From positions 1 to 64,000 of the forward strand of contig NZ_JAHBBE010000001.1 in the NCBI RefSeq assembly GCF_019331805.1: 64,000 nt of DNA. Direction: 5' to 3'. Below the pieces are notes generated by a model. That model searched no databases, had not been told where the DNA came from, and was given only the letters and a program-made list of their open reading frames with translations. This DNA comes from Bifidobacterium pongonis (GTDB lineage: Bacteria; Actinomycetota; Actinomycetes; Actinomycetales; Bifidobacteriaceae). Of this stretch, positions 17,809 to 27,515 are shown piece by piece (position 1 is the stretch's first letter; every line of letters starts with the position of its first letter). A program made the translations under genes and the position numbers.

Positions 17809-19305
17809 ATGTCATGCACAACGATTCTCGTAGGAAAGAAAGCCAGTTACGACGGCTCCACCATCATCGCCCGCGACGACGATTCCGGTTCGGGCCGTTA
17901 CGATCCCAAGCGTTTCATCGCGGTCGCGCCGGAAGACCAGCCGCGCCACTACCGCAGCGTGCTGAGCCACGTCGAAATCGACCTTCCCGACAACCCCTGC
18001 CGGTACAGCATCGTGCCGAACGTGCTGCCCAACCGCGGCGTGCTCGCCGAAGCGGGCGTCAACGAACACAATGTGGCCATGAGCGCCACCGAAACCATCG
18101 CCGTCAACGAACGTGTACTTGCCGCTGACCCCATGGTCGAACTGCAGGAGGACGGTACGCCCGGCGGCATCGGCGAAGAGGACATCATCACCCTGGTGTT
18201 GCCGTACGTCGCCACCGCGCGCGAAGGCGTCAGCCGTCTCGGCCGAATGCTGGAACGATACGGTACGTACGAGGCGAACGGCGTCATCATCTCCGACGTG
18301 GACGAGATCTGGTACGTCGAAACGATCGGCGGGCACCACTGGATCGCACGCCGCGTGCCGGACGACTGCTACGCGACCATCCCCAACCAGCTCGGTATCG
18401 ACGACTTCGACTGCAACGACGCCTTCGGCGAGCAGCGCGAATACTTGTGCTCCAGCGACCTGCGCGAATTCATAGCCGAACATCATCTCAGCCGCACGGT
18501 CAACCCCTCCGGCGCCAGCCTCGACCGGTTCAACCCGCGCACCGTGTTCGGTACCGCCACCACCAAGGACCACATCTACAACACGCCCCGCGCCTGGTAC
18601 ATGCAGCGCCACCTCAACCCAAGCGAGGACTGGGATTCGCCAGCCGCCCGCTACACGCCGTCCAGCGACGACATCCCGTGGTGCCGTGTGCCGGAGAACA
18701 CCGTCACCATTGAAGACGTCGACTTCCTCATGAGCGCCCATTTCGAAGGCACGCCCTACGACCCGTACGGCACGCTCGGCACCCCGGAAAGCCGCCACCG
18801 TTACCGCCCGATCGGCATCAACCGCACCGGCCACATGGTCGCCATGCAGATTCGCCCGTATGCGCCGGCCGAAAGCCGCTCGATCATGTGGATCTCCTAC
18901 GGTTCCGGGCCGTTCACCGCGGCCACGCCGTTCTACGCGAACGTGAACGACACCCCGGCTTACCTGCGCGATACCACGCCCGAGGTTTCCACCGACAACC
19001 TGTATTGGACGAACCGTCTGATCGCAGCGCTCGCCGACGCGCACTGGTATGAGACCAATAATGCGATCGAAGGGTTTGCGGAGAACGCGCGCGTGTTCGG
19101 GCATCGTCTGGTGGAGCGCACGGATGCTGCGTTCGGAGGGGAGACGACCGGTGATGCCGCGGCGGTGCGTCGGCGTCTCGAAGCCTCCAATACCGAGATG
19201 GCGGAATACCTGCGTAAGCATGCCACCACGCTGCTCAATGATGTGCTGTACACGTCCAGCAACCTGATGCGTAACGGTTTCGCCATGTCCGACCGCTGGA
19301 ACTGA
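17809..19305 (+). CDS. pepD: Dipeptidase, peptidase family C69
   Basis: This 498-residue Ntn-type hydrolase starts MSCTTILVGKKASYDGSTIIARDDD, where Cys3 is the expected nucleophile exposed by N-terminal processing in PepD/dipeptidase A enzymes. Further family features are GVNEHNVAMSATETI, the DVDEIWYVETIGGHHWIARRVPDDCYATIPNQLGI block (about residues 163-197) and a WISYGSGP segment near residue 363. It probably cleaves dipeptides in the cytoplasm, since no signal peptide is present. Start: TACAGT ends 8 nt upstream and AAGG lies between, so it could be leaderless or use a very close Shine-Dalgarno. The stop codon lies inside a 10-bp tandem repeat. Confidence 0.9.
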   Translation: MSCTTILVGKKASYDGSTIIARDDDSGSGRYDPKRFIAVAPEDQPRHYRSVLSHVEIDLPDNPCRYSIVPNVLPNRGVLAEAGVNEHNVAMSATETIAVNERVLAADPMVELQEDGTPGGIGEEDIITLVLPYVATAREGVSRLGRMLERYGTYEANGVIISDVDEIWYVETIGGHHWIARRVPDDCYATIPNQLGIDDFDCNDAFGEQREYLCSSDLREFIAEHHLSRTVNPSGASLDRFNPRTVFGTATTKDHIYNTPRAWYMQRHLNPSEDWDSPAARYTPSSDDIPWCRVPENTVTIEDVDFLMSAHFEGTPYDPYGTLGTPESRHRYRPIGINRTGHMVAMQIRPYAPAESRSIMWISYGSGPFTAATPFYANVNDTPAYLRDTTPEVSTDNLYWTNRLIAALADAHWYETNNAIEGFAENARVFGHRLVERTDAAFGGETTGDAAAVRRRLEASNTEMAEYLRKHATTLLNDVLYTSSNLMRNGFAMSDRWN

Positions 19306-19398
19306 GCCGAACTGGGACGAACTGAGCCGAACTGGGGCGAACTGAGCCGAACTGGGGCGAACTGGGGCGAACCGGGGCGAACTGGGGCGAACCGGGGC
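19299..19398 (+). repeat. 10-bp tandem repeat spanning the pepD stop codon
   Basis: There are exactly ten consecutive copies of GAACYGRGNC, mostly GAACTGGGGC or GAACTGAGCC. The first copy supplies the last codon and stop of pepD (AAC TGA). The 10-bp period is close to one DNA helical turn. Confidence 0.9.
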
Positions 19399-19417
19399 AT
19401 GTTGAACCCCGCGGAGG

Positions 19418-19451
19418 GGTGTGTGAAGCCGCAGACGCGGCTCCACACACC
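19418..19451 (+). terminator. Hairpin downstream of pepD
   Basis: GGTGTGTG-A-AGCCGC pairs with GCGGCT-C-CACACACC across a 4-nt loop, with a single internal mismatch. It is followed by ATTGTGT, which is only moderately T-rich. Position after pepD and its repeat array supports a terminator. Confidence 0.7.
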
Positions 19452-19485
19452 ATTGTGTCGGTCCGGTTTTCGCATGTGAGAACCC

Positions 19486-19681
19486 CTATTTCGCTTATTT
19501 GTGGCAGATTCGGCCCCTTCGCGACAACCAGGTGGCTTATGTATGGCACGTAAATCGCGAAACCCCGAGTATGGGCGTTGGAATTCCAGCGCTTGTACTC
19601 GGGGTTTCGGCTTTTCGGTGCCATACATAAGCCACCTAGCAAAATGCAGACCCCGAAATCTGCCACATATAAGCGAAGTAG
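19486..19681. repeat. Nested palindromic element, copy B (full length)
   Basis: This 196-bp element has three nested inverted pairs. The outer pair (19486-19510 and 19657-19681) contains TCGCTTAT-TGTGGCAGATT. The inner pair AGGTGGCTTATGTATGGCAC (19530-19549 and 19618-19637) is perfect over 20 bp. The central pair CGAAACCCCGAGTA/TACTCGGGGTTTCG surrounds GGAATTCC. An A-T to G-C compensatory change in the inner arms relative to copy A is visible. It lies upstream of the two-component system. Confidence 0.88.
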
Positions 19682-19838
19682 CATCCCTGCCACGCTCAAA
19701 CAGTGCCACGGTGAAGCACGGTGAAGCACGATGAAACGCTGACCATTCGTATGAGTCCGCGCCGCCCGCCCATAGCGCGCGCTGCCTTACAGTGCTGTCC
19801 TGTCAAGCAAACCGCCCAACAACGAACAGGGGAACAAC

Positions 19839-21143
19839 ATGAAAAACAGCGTCAAACCGGGTTTTGAACTACGCAATTTCTTGCGGCGGCGTTGGGCGTA
19901 TTGCGTGGTGTCGTGGCTATGCGCGGTGTGGCTGATCGCCGTGTGGTCGGGAGGTAGCGTGCATGCGTTGCTGGCGTCCATTCCGGCGGGCTGGCCGTTG
20001 CCGGTGCTCGTGATTTTGCTCGTCGCATTGCCTTTTGCCCCGCAATGGTGCGCCCTCGCCGTCGCCGTATGCTGCGCGGCATGCGTGGTGGTGCCTTATG
20101 CCGGGCCGGATATCAACTGGCTGAATTCGGCTCCCATCTGGTTGGCGATGGTGGTGTTGGGTGACCACTGGAGGTCGCTGAAACTGGCCGGGGCAGTGCT
20201 GGTCATCGGCTGCATACCAGGGTGCGTTGGCGCCATCGCCGGTAACGAGTTGGTCCTTTCCGTTGCCCCTTCGGTTCAGGGCTGCGCGATGTGGTGGTGC
20301 ATCGGTGCTTTGGTCGGAACGATGATCGCAACGGAGAGCGACAAGGCGGCCGCCAAGGAACGGTCCGAGCAATATGCGCACCGTTTGCGCGTTCTGCATG
20401 TGCTGCATGATTCTTTGGCGAATAATCTGGTGTACGCCGTCCTGCACTGCCGGGCGATCATGTCGCATAATGCCGGTAACGATGCGGTTTGCGCGGAGGT
20501 TGGTGAGGTCAAGGGGATTCTGGAGCGCAGTCTTGCGCAGGTACGCCGGGAGGTCATCATTCCGGAGCGTTCGGCGTTGGGCGCAGCTGGCGTCGAAACG
20601 GGGAGTATTGCCACTGTGGAACATGACGGGCGTACGCCTGCGGAAAGCCTGTCCGCGGCGCTCGCCCCCACACTCGACGAGTTGACCCGGCGATTGGAGA
20701 GCCAAGGGTGGCATGGTGCGGTTCACATCAGCGGGGATTCCATCGGGGATTCCAGCGGGGATTGCCGGTGCCCGGGTGCGGAATGCGTGCGACTGGTCGA
20801 GGCGAGTGTCCGCGAATTGGGCGCGAACATGCTGAAATACGGCGTTCCCGGCGCCTACGCTTTGGAGGTGGAAGTGTGCGGCGACCATGTGAACGTGTAC
20901 TCCTCCAATCCGGTCGATAAGCGGGTCGATGGCTCGTTCGATAATCCGGCTGATGCAACAGGCGAGGTGCCTTCCGCATTCACTTCGGGATGCGGGCTGG
21001 CGTTGCTGCGCAAGGAGATCGAGGCTGCGGGCGGATCGTTGGAATGCGCTCAGGAGAACGGAGAGTGGAGCGTGTGCATCACCATACCGTTCGAGGGAAA
21101 CGCGGAAATGCCGCGAATTGCGGAGCACGGCGTGCAGGAGTGA
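19839..21143 (+). CDS. Sensor histidine kinase
   Basis: This 434-residue protein has about five membrane segments in residues 20-165 and a short extracytoplasmic exposure. A DHp-like helix carries VLHDSLANNLVYAVLHC, where His190 is the likely phospho-acceptor (HDSLAN form, as in NarL-partner kinases). The C-terminal HATPase region includes VRELGANMLKYGVPGAYALEVEV (N-box) and SGCGLALLRKEIEAAGGSLE (G-box). Catalytic motifs are looser than in classical kinases, so activity should not be assumed. A LuxR-type response regulator follows after 15 nt, giving a complete two-component pair. Shine-Dalgarno: AGGGGAAC before the ATG. The pair is bracketed by palindromic elements B and C. Confidence 0.82.
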   Translation: MKNSVKPGFELRNFLRRRWAYCVVSWLCAVWLIAVWSGGSVHALLASIPAGWPLPVLVILLVALPFAPQWCALAVAVCCAACVVVPYAGPDINWLNSAPIWLAMVVLGDHWRSLKLAGAVLVIGCIPGCVGAIAGNELVLSVAPSVQGCAMWWCIGALVGTMIATESDKAAAKERSEQYAHRLRVLHVLHDSLANNLVYAVLHCRAIMSHNAGNDAVCAEVGEVKGILERSLAQVRREVIIPERSALGAAGVETGSIATVEHDGRTPAESLSAALAPTLDELTRRLESQGWHGAVHISGDSIGDSSGDCRCPGAECVRLVEASVRELGANMLKYGVPGAYALEVEVCGDHVNVYSSNPVDKRVDGSFDNPADATGEVPSAFTSGCGLALLRKEIEAAGGSLECAQENGEWSVCITIPFEGNAEMPRIAEHGVQE

Positions 21144-21158
21144 GGGGAATAGCGAATC

Positions 21159-21785
21159 ATGGGCGGTAATCGGGAATTCATCACCGCGGGAATAGTCGAC
21201 AACGATTCCCTGGTGGTGAAGGCACTGCACGCGATGTTCGAGGACGTTCCCTCCCCGGTTCATGTGCTGTGGAGCGTTTGCGATGGGCCGGAAGCCCTAT
21301 CGTTGTGCGAGTCGCCCGATTTGGTTCCCGAAGTGCTGCTGACGGATGTGATGATGCCCGGAATGGATGGGTTCGAACTGTCCCGCCGTATGCGCGACGC
21401 TCATCCGGGGACGCATGTTGTGGGGCTTACGGCTTTCCGCATCGATGATGGCGAAAATCGCGGGGCTGCGTCCGGCATGTCGTGCATCTTGCGCAAGGAG
21501 GCCTCTCTGCAGGAGTATGTGCAGGTTATGGCGCATGTGGCCGGGCGCGCCGATTTGGAACAGTGGCGTGAACATTCGTGGACGTTCACGCGGATGATGC
21601 TGACCGAAACCGAAACCGCGGTGTTGCGGGAGTATCTGCGTGGACGCACCACCGCCGCGACCGCGCGACTGATGCACATGTCGGAGGGAACGGTGAAGAC
21701 GCATGTGAACAACGCCTACAGGAAAATGGGGGTGCACAGTCGGGCCGAGGCGATTCGCATCTGCGTGCGCGAACGCCTGCTGTGA
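21159..21785 (+). CDS. LuxR/NarL-type response regulator
   Basis: This 208-residue regulator has an N-terminal receiver domain with acidic pocket near D14/D16, phospho-acceptor Asp63 in VLLTDVMMPGMDG, and Lys in LRKEAS. The C-terminal LuxR helix-turn-helix is LTETETAVLREYLRGRTTAATARLMHMSEGTVKTHVNNAYRKMGVHSRAEAI. The HTH begins LTETET rather than the more usual LTxRE. It follows the histidine kinase in the same operon and is presumably phosphorylated by it. Its targets are not evident; the flanking genes are not obviously a regulon. Shine-Dalgarno: GAGGGGAA. Confidence 0.9.
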   Translation: MGGNREFITAGIVDNDSLVVKALHAMFEDVPSPVHVLWSVCDGPEALSLCESPDLVPEVLLTDVMMPGMDGFELSRRMRDAHPGTHVVGLTAFRIDDGENRGAASGMSCILRKEASLQEYVQVMAHVAGRADLEQWREHSWTFTRMMLTETETAVLREYLRGRTTAATARLMHMSEGTVKTHVNNAYRKMGVHSRAEAIRICVRERLL

Positions 21786-22174
21786 CGGCTGGGACCGTTT
21801 TTGTGTAGGGGGATGCCGCTACTTCGCCTATATATGGCAGATTCAGGGGTTTGATTTTTGCTAGGTGGCTTATATATGGCACCGAAAGGCCGAAACCCCG
21901 AGTACGAGCGCTGGAATTCCAACGCCAGTACTCGGGGTTTCGCGCTCGACGTGCCATAGATAAGCCACCTAGTTGCTGTGAAGGGGCCAAATCTGCCATA
22001 CATAAGCGAAGTAGCCCTTCGCCGACCGTAGTAACGGCTAGCAAAGGGCTACCTGAGAGTCGTACAAGCCACCGGAACCGCAAAAAACGACAAAGCTGTG
22101 GCCGGGGGTTGGTTTGGAGCGCCCAAACCGCCCAAACCGCCCAACCAACGCCCAAACGCCGCCCAAGCCGCCGA
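21786..22174. other. Convergent intergenic region after the response regulator
   Basis: It contains element copy C and then a stretch with GTTGGTTTGG (about 22106-22115) and repeated CCCAAACCG blocks ending CCCAACCAAC, which can fold into a hairpin suited to ending the minus-strand glycosyltransferase transcript. No gene is seen. Confidence 0.5.
21818..22015. repeat. Nested palindromic element, copy C (full length)
   Basis: This 198-bp copy has the same three nested inverted pairs as copy B. The outer arms contain GCTACTTCGC and TATGGCAGATT. The inner arms CTAGGTGGCTTAT-TATGGCAC have one mismatch. The central arms CGAAACCCCGAGTAC/GTACTCGGGGTTTCG surround GGAATTCC. It lies between the response regulator (+) and the glycosyltransferase (-), which are convergent. 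Confidence 0.88.
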
Positions 22175-23209
22175 TCAGTTGAAGCCAACCACCTTTTCGG
22201 CCACCAGATAGCCGTTGCGGATAATGAACCGCCCGACCGACCCGCGCAGGTTCAGCGCGCGCGACATCGCCTTCTTGCGCACATCCGCGTAAATCGAGGG
22301 GGAGTGGGCCTTGATATCCGCCCACATCTGGTCCTTCTTGGCGTAGTTCTCCGGGTCCTTCGACAGGATCATGAACACGCTGGCCACCGAGCTCTCGATG
22401 GAGAGGAAGTGGATCATGTAGCGGTACAGCCCGTCCGGCACCGTGCCGCGTTCCGGCGTCGCCTCCACCATGCGCTGGTTCACCAGCCGCAACTGGTCCA
22501 CGCGCCTGATCATCACGTCGGTCTGCACGCTCTGCCCTTCGCGCCCGATGTAGTAATGGTAGAACGGCGTATCCAGGTATTTCAGCGTCTTCACCCACGG
22601 GAACGGCTGGTAGGCGTAGATGAAGTCGACGTAGAACGTGTGCTCGGGCAGCTGCATGCCGGACGCGCGCACCACGTCGGTGCGGAAGATCAGCGCGTGC
22701 ATGAGGATGTATTCGGCGAGGCCGAAATGCCCCAGATCGTCCCAAGTGAGGCGCTTGCCGGGCTTCATGGCGTGGCGGAAGTTCACCACGTGCTTGTGGC
22801 GTTTTTCGATTTTGTCGTAAACGTAGTTCGTCACCAGCATGTCGATGGGGTCGTCGCGTTCGGCTTCCTCGCGCAGCGCGGCCATCACCGCTTCGAGCGA
22901 TTCGGGCCCCACCCAGTCGTCGGCGTCCACGACCTTCACATACATGCCGGTTGCCGCGGCGATGCCGGTGTTCACCGCGCCGCCGTGGCCTTTGTTGTCC
23001 TGATGGATGGCGCGTACGATGCCGGGATTGTTGCGTTCCAGCTTCTGCGCGTAGGCGAGGGTGCCGTCCTTGGACCCGTCGTCGACGATCAGGATTTCGA
23101 TGTCGTCGGTTTTGCGCGCGGACAGCAGCGAGTTCACGCAGCGGTCGAGATAGGCCTCCATGTTGTATGAAGGAATCACAAAGCTCAGCGTTTTCGACGT
23201 TTTCGTCAT
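22175..23209 (-). CDS. Glycosyltransferase family 2
   Basis: This 344-residue GT-A glycosyltransferase begins LSFVIPSYNMEAYLDRCVNSLL and shows EILIVDDGSKDGT, GHGGAVNTGIAAATGMYVKVVDADDWV (DxD motif VDADD) as in GT2 enzymes. There is no membrane segment of note, so it is likely cytoplasmic or peripheral and adds a sugar to a cell-surface or lipid acceptor. Donor and acceptor are unknown. The ATG at 23209 is preceded by AGAGG; the TTG at 23227 is a weaker alternative. It is transcribed toward palindromic element C and lies 37 nt after a TetR gene on the same strand. Confidence 0.88.
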   Translation of the reverse strand: MTKTSKTLSFVIPSYNMEAYLDRCVNSLLSARKTDDIEILIVDDGSKDGTLAYAQKLERNNPGIVRAIHQDNKGHGGAVNTGIAAATGMYVKVVDADDWVGPESLEAVMAALREEAERDDPIDMLVTNYVYDKIEKRHKHVVNFRHAMKPGKRLTWDDLGHFGLAEYILMHALIFRTDVVRASGMQLPEHTFYVDFIYAYQPFPWVKTLKYLDTPFYHYYIGREGQSVQTDVMIRRVDQLRLVNQRMVEATPERGTVPDGLYRYMIHFLSIESSVASVFMILSKDPENYAKKDQMWADIKAHSPSIYADVRKKAMSRALNLRGSVGRFIIRNGYLVAEKVVGFN

Positions 23210-23246
23210 AACGTATATCCTCTTCAACCCCGTGGGTCAGGTTCGG

Positions 23247-24059
23247 TCAGGCCGTTCGGTCATCCTGCTCATTGTCAGATTCACACGGTAGCACTGTATC
23301 TACCTGTGTGGAAGGGACTTGCGCATCCTCATCACCTTTTCGGTCATTTTTTCGGTTCTCGTTGCGGTCGTCATCCTGCTTTTCGCGCCCGTCATGCCCG
23401 TCGCCGCCCTTGCCGTCCTTGTTCTTCCTGCGCGACTTCGCGTCCTCGAACAGCAGTTTCGGCTTGGAGTCGAGCCGGCTCAGCCCGTGCCACGCCAGGT
23501 CGACGAGGTAGGCGGCCATCTGCTCCTTGCTGACTTTCGGGTGCGCGGCCCAATACTGCCCGGTGAACACGGTCATGCCCACCAGCATCTGCGCATAGTA
23601 GGGCACGCCTTTGGGGGAGAGCTTCTGGCGTTTGAAGGTCGCGGTCAGCAGGTCTTCGACGCGCAGCGAGATGTCGCCCAACAGGGAGCTGAACGATCCG
23701 GAGGGGTCGGTGGTCGGCGAGTCGCGGACCAGTACTTGGAAGCCTTCGGCGTTCTGTTCGATGTAGGTGAGCAGGGCCATGGCCGCGCGTTCCACGATCT
23801 GGCGCGGGTGCGCGGTCGGATCGGAAAGCGATTCGATGAGCACGGATGTCAACGCGCGCATCTCGCGGTCCACGATCACCGCATAAATGCCTTCTTTGCC
23901 GCCGAAATGCTCGTAAACGATCGGTTTGGAGACCTTCGCATGGGCGGCGATCTCCTCGACGCTCACGGCTTCGAATCCTTTGGCGGCGAAGAGCGAACGG
24001 GCCACTTGGATGAGTTGTTCGCGGCGCTGCAGGGACGACATTCGTGAAGTATTGGCCAT
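23247..24059 (-). CDS. TetR-family regulator with charged C-terminal tail
   Basis: This 270-residue protein has an N-terminal TetR HTH (LIQVARSLFAAKGFEAVSVEEIAAHAKVSKPIVYEHFGGKEGIYAVIVDRE) and a normal-length ligand domain to about residue 200. A tail of about 65 residues very rich in Lys, Asp, Arg, Asn and Gly follows, probably disordered. The tail is longer than usual in the family. It sits 37 nt upstream of the glycosyltransferase on the same strand and is divergent from ftsY. No clear Shine-Dalgarno precedes the ATG at 24059; an ATG at 24041 is possible. Confidence 0.85.
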   Translation of the reverse strand: MANTSRMSSLQRREQLIQVARSLFAAKGFEAVSVEEIAAHAKVSKPIVYEHFGGKEGIYAVIVDREMRALTSVLIESLSDPTAHPRQIVERAAMALLTYIEQNAEGFQVLVRDSPTTDPSGSFSSLLGDISLRVEDLLTATFKRQKLSPKGVPYYAQMLVGMTVFTGQYWAAHPKVSKEQMAAYLVDLAWHGLSRLDSKPKLLFEDAKSRRKNKDGKGGDGHDGREKQDDDRNENRKNDRKGDEDAQVPSTQVDTVLPCESDNEQDDRTA

Positions 24060-24177
24060 ATGCCTAGTTTTTCACGGCCACTGGAAAAGGGCGGCATGGC
24101 GCGGTTCCGTTCCGCCGATGTGTGGGATTGCCGTGGGGGAGGGCGTGCCGGGTGCGCCATCGGTAGACTGGGACGTT

Positions 24178-25494
24178 ATGGATATGAATATGATTCTTGC
24201 CGTCGTAGGCATTGTTATTGTGGTGGTCGCTTTGATCGCCGTCAGTGTGTGGATGCAGAAGTCCCGCAAGAAGGATTTGGATAAGGCGTTGGATCGTTCC
24301 GGTGCGCAGGCTGCCGGTTCGGCGTCTGGAAGCGGGCAGTCCGGATCCGCGTCCGAGGCTGCTGCCGAATCCGAATCCGAATCGGAATCTGGATCTGGGG
24401 CCGGGTCCAAGCCCGGAAGTTCCGAATCGTCGAAGCCGTCCGAACCTGCGAAACCCGTGGAATCGGCGGAGACTCCGAAGACTCCGGAACCGTCCGAACC
24501 CGAACAGCCCGCCTCCGAACCCGAACAGCCCGCCCCCGCCGCAACCGGCCAGGCGCTGGACGCCCCCGAATCCGTCGGCTCCCGCATGACCCGCCTGAAG
24601 GCCAAACTCGCCGGCAGCGCCAACCCCTTCGGCAAGGCGCTGTTCAACATTCTCGCCAAAGACAATCTTTCCGAGGATGACTGGCAGGACGTCGAAGACA
24701 CGCTGCTGCTCGCCGACGTGGGCGCCGAGGCCAGCGAGCGCCTGGTCGGCGAACTGCGCACCGATGCGCGCGTGACCGGCAAGGCCGATGCCGCCGAGGT
24801 GCGTGCCGCGCTGCGTGAGAAGCTGCTGGATGTGGTCGGCCGCGATACGGACCGCCGTCTGAACGCCGACAAGGAGGGCGCGAACAAGCCGAGCGTCATC
24901 ATCATGGTGGGCGTGAACGGCACCGGCAAGACCACGACCGCGGGCAAGCTCGCGCGTCTGTTCGTGGCGGATGGCCGGAAGGTCGTGCTGGGTGCGGCGG
25001 ATACGTTCCGTGCCGCTGCGGCGGATCAGTTGGAGACGTGGGGCGCGCGCGTGAACGTGCCGGTCGTGCGTTCCGATAAGGATGGCGCCGATCCGGCATC
25101 CGTCGCGTTCGAGGCCAGCGCCAAGGCGAAGGCCGATAATGCGGATGTGCTCATCATCGACACTGCGGGCCGCCTGCAGAACAAGGCGAATCTGATGGAC
25201 GAGTTGGGTAAGATCCGCCGCGTCACCGAGAAGAATCTGCCGGTTGACGAGGTGCTGCTCGTGCTCGACGCCACCACAGGCCAGAATGGCATGGCTCAGG
25301 CGAAGGTGTTCGCCGAGGCGATCGGCATCACGGGCGTGGTGCTGTCCAAGCTTGACGGTTCCGCCAAGGGCGGCATCGTGGTGTCCGTACAGAAGGAGCT
25401 GGGTGTGCCGGTGAAGCTGGTTGGTTTGGGCGAAGGCCCCGACGATCTCGCCCCGTTCGATCCGGAAGGGTTCGTGGACGGCATTCTCGACTGA
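24178..25494 (+). CDS. ftsY: Signal recognition particle receptor FtsY
   Basis: This 438-residue SRP receptor GTPase has an N-terminal membrane helix (MILAVVGIVIVVVALIAVSVWM) and then a disordered acidic/Pro-rich A domain with SEPEQPASEPEQPA repeats (residues about 45-130). The NG domain follows: GVNGTGKTTTAGKLA (P-loop), DTFRAAAADQLETW, DTAGRLQNKANLMDEL, LSKLDGSAKGG and the closing GLGEGPDDLAPFDPEGFVDGIL. It docks SRP-ribosome complexes at the membrane. The start at 24178 places the helix at the N-terminus. TAGACT ends 8 nt upstream with no Shine-Dalgarno, suggesting a leaderless mRNA. The open frame extends 84 codons upstream without support. Confidence 0.95.
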   Translation: MDMNMILAVVGIVIVVVALIAVSVWMQKSRKKDLDKALDRSGAQAAGSASGSGQSGSASEAAAESESESESGSGAGSKPGSSESSKPSEPAKPVESAETPKTPEPSEPEQPASEPEQPAPAATGQALDAPESVGSRMTRLKAKLAGSANPFGKALFNILAKDNLSEDDWQDVEDTLLLADVGAEASERLVGELRTDARVTGKADAAEVRAALREKLLDVVGRDTDRRLNADKEGANKPSVIIMVGVNGTGKTTTAGKLARLFVADGRKVVLGAADTFRAAAADQLETWGARVNVPVVRSDKDGADPASVAFEASAKAKADNADVLIIDTAGRLQNKANLMDELGKIRRVTEKNLPVDEVLLVLDATTGQNGMAQAKVFAEAIGITGVVLSKLDGSAKGGIVVSVQKELGVPVKLVGLGEGPDDLAPFDPEGFVDGILD

Positions 25495-25709
25495 TCGCCG
25501 CTCGTCGCGATCGTAACGAAACGTAGTGTTTCCAAGGCCTCGCGCGTTTGTTCATAACACGGTTTTTACATGTTTAACACATGTGTAACCTGCCGTAACT
25601 TGAAGAAAACGCGCGCGGCGTTCACTACTCAACTGTGAGCCCCGCAAGGGCCGAATAATTGAGAAAGTCCCTTTTCGCAAGGGCAAGACGATAAGAGAGG
25701 GAGGTAGAC
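25495..25709 (+). promoter_or_regulatory. amtB upstream region with palindromic motifs
   Basis: This 215-bp AT-richer region precedes the ammonium operon. ACACATGTGT (25577-25586) is a perfect palindrome, flanked by TTACA (25566-25570) and GTAAC (25585-25589). Further GTAAC/GAAAC-like pentamers occur around 25513-25530 and 25594-25610, loosely like nitrogen-regulator half-sites of actinobacteria. Which regulator binds is not known, so this is only a candidate nitrogen-control region. Confidence 0.35.
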
Positions 25710-27336
<1,627 letters not shown>

Positions 27337-27367
27337 TCCGCGATTCGCGAACGCTTCGAAATGATAT

Positions 27368-27405
27368 GAATCCCCGCATGTGAGCCGGTCTCCATGCGGG
27401 GATTC
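27368..27405 (+). terminator. Hairpin after glnB
   Basis: GAATCCCCGCATG pairs perfectly with CATGCGGGGATTC across a 12-nt loop. The T-run is weak (GTGTA), so it may attenuate rather than fully end transcription before glnD, 111 nt downstream. Confidence 0.65.
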
Positions 27406-27416
27406 GTGTACTCGGA

Positions 27417-27455
27417 GCGGATTGCGAGGCTGCGGATTGCGAGGCTGCGGGTTGC
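27417..27455 (+). repeat. 15-bp short tandem repeat before glnD
   Basis: GCGGATTGCGAGGCT occurs at 27417-27431 and 27432-27446, followed by a partial copy. It lies in the glnB-glnD gap. Confidence 0.7.
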
Positions 27456-27515
27456 GCAGGGTCGCCGATCGCGCACGACGCGCACATGGAAGTGGAAAGA
27501 AAGGGATGATGGGCG

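Larger units (their letters stand above)
19306..19838. other. Intergenic region pepD to histidine kinase
   Basis: It holds the tail of the 10-bp array, the pepD hairpin, palindromic element copy B and, near 19788-19793, a TACAGT hexamer that could be the -10 of the kinase operon (leader about 40 nt). Small open frames across the element reflect its symmetry and are not taken as genes. Confidence 0.55.

Noticed and set aside
19299-19398. Iteron-like origin
   Set aside because: Ten 10-bp units could suggest iterons, but there is no replication gene nearby and the array starts within the pepD stop codon.
19501-19734. Small proteins in the palindromic elements (for example MADSAPSRQ...)
   Set aside because: Similar peptides arise in all copies and on both strands because the DNA is palindromic. 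There are no Shine-Dalgarno sites.
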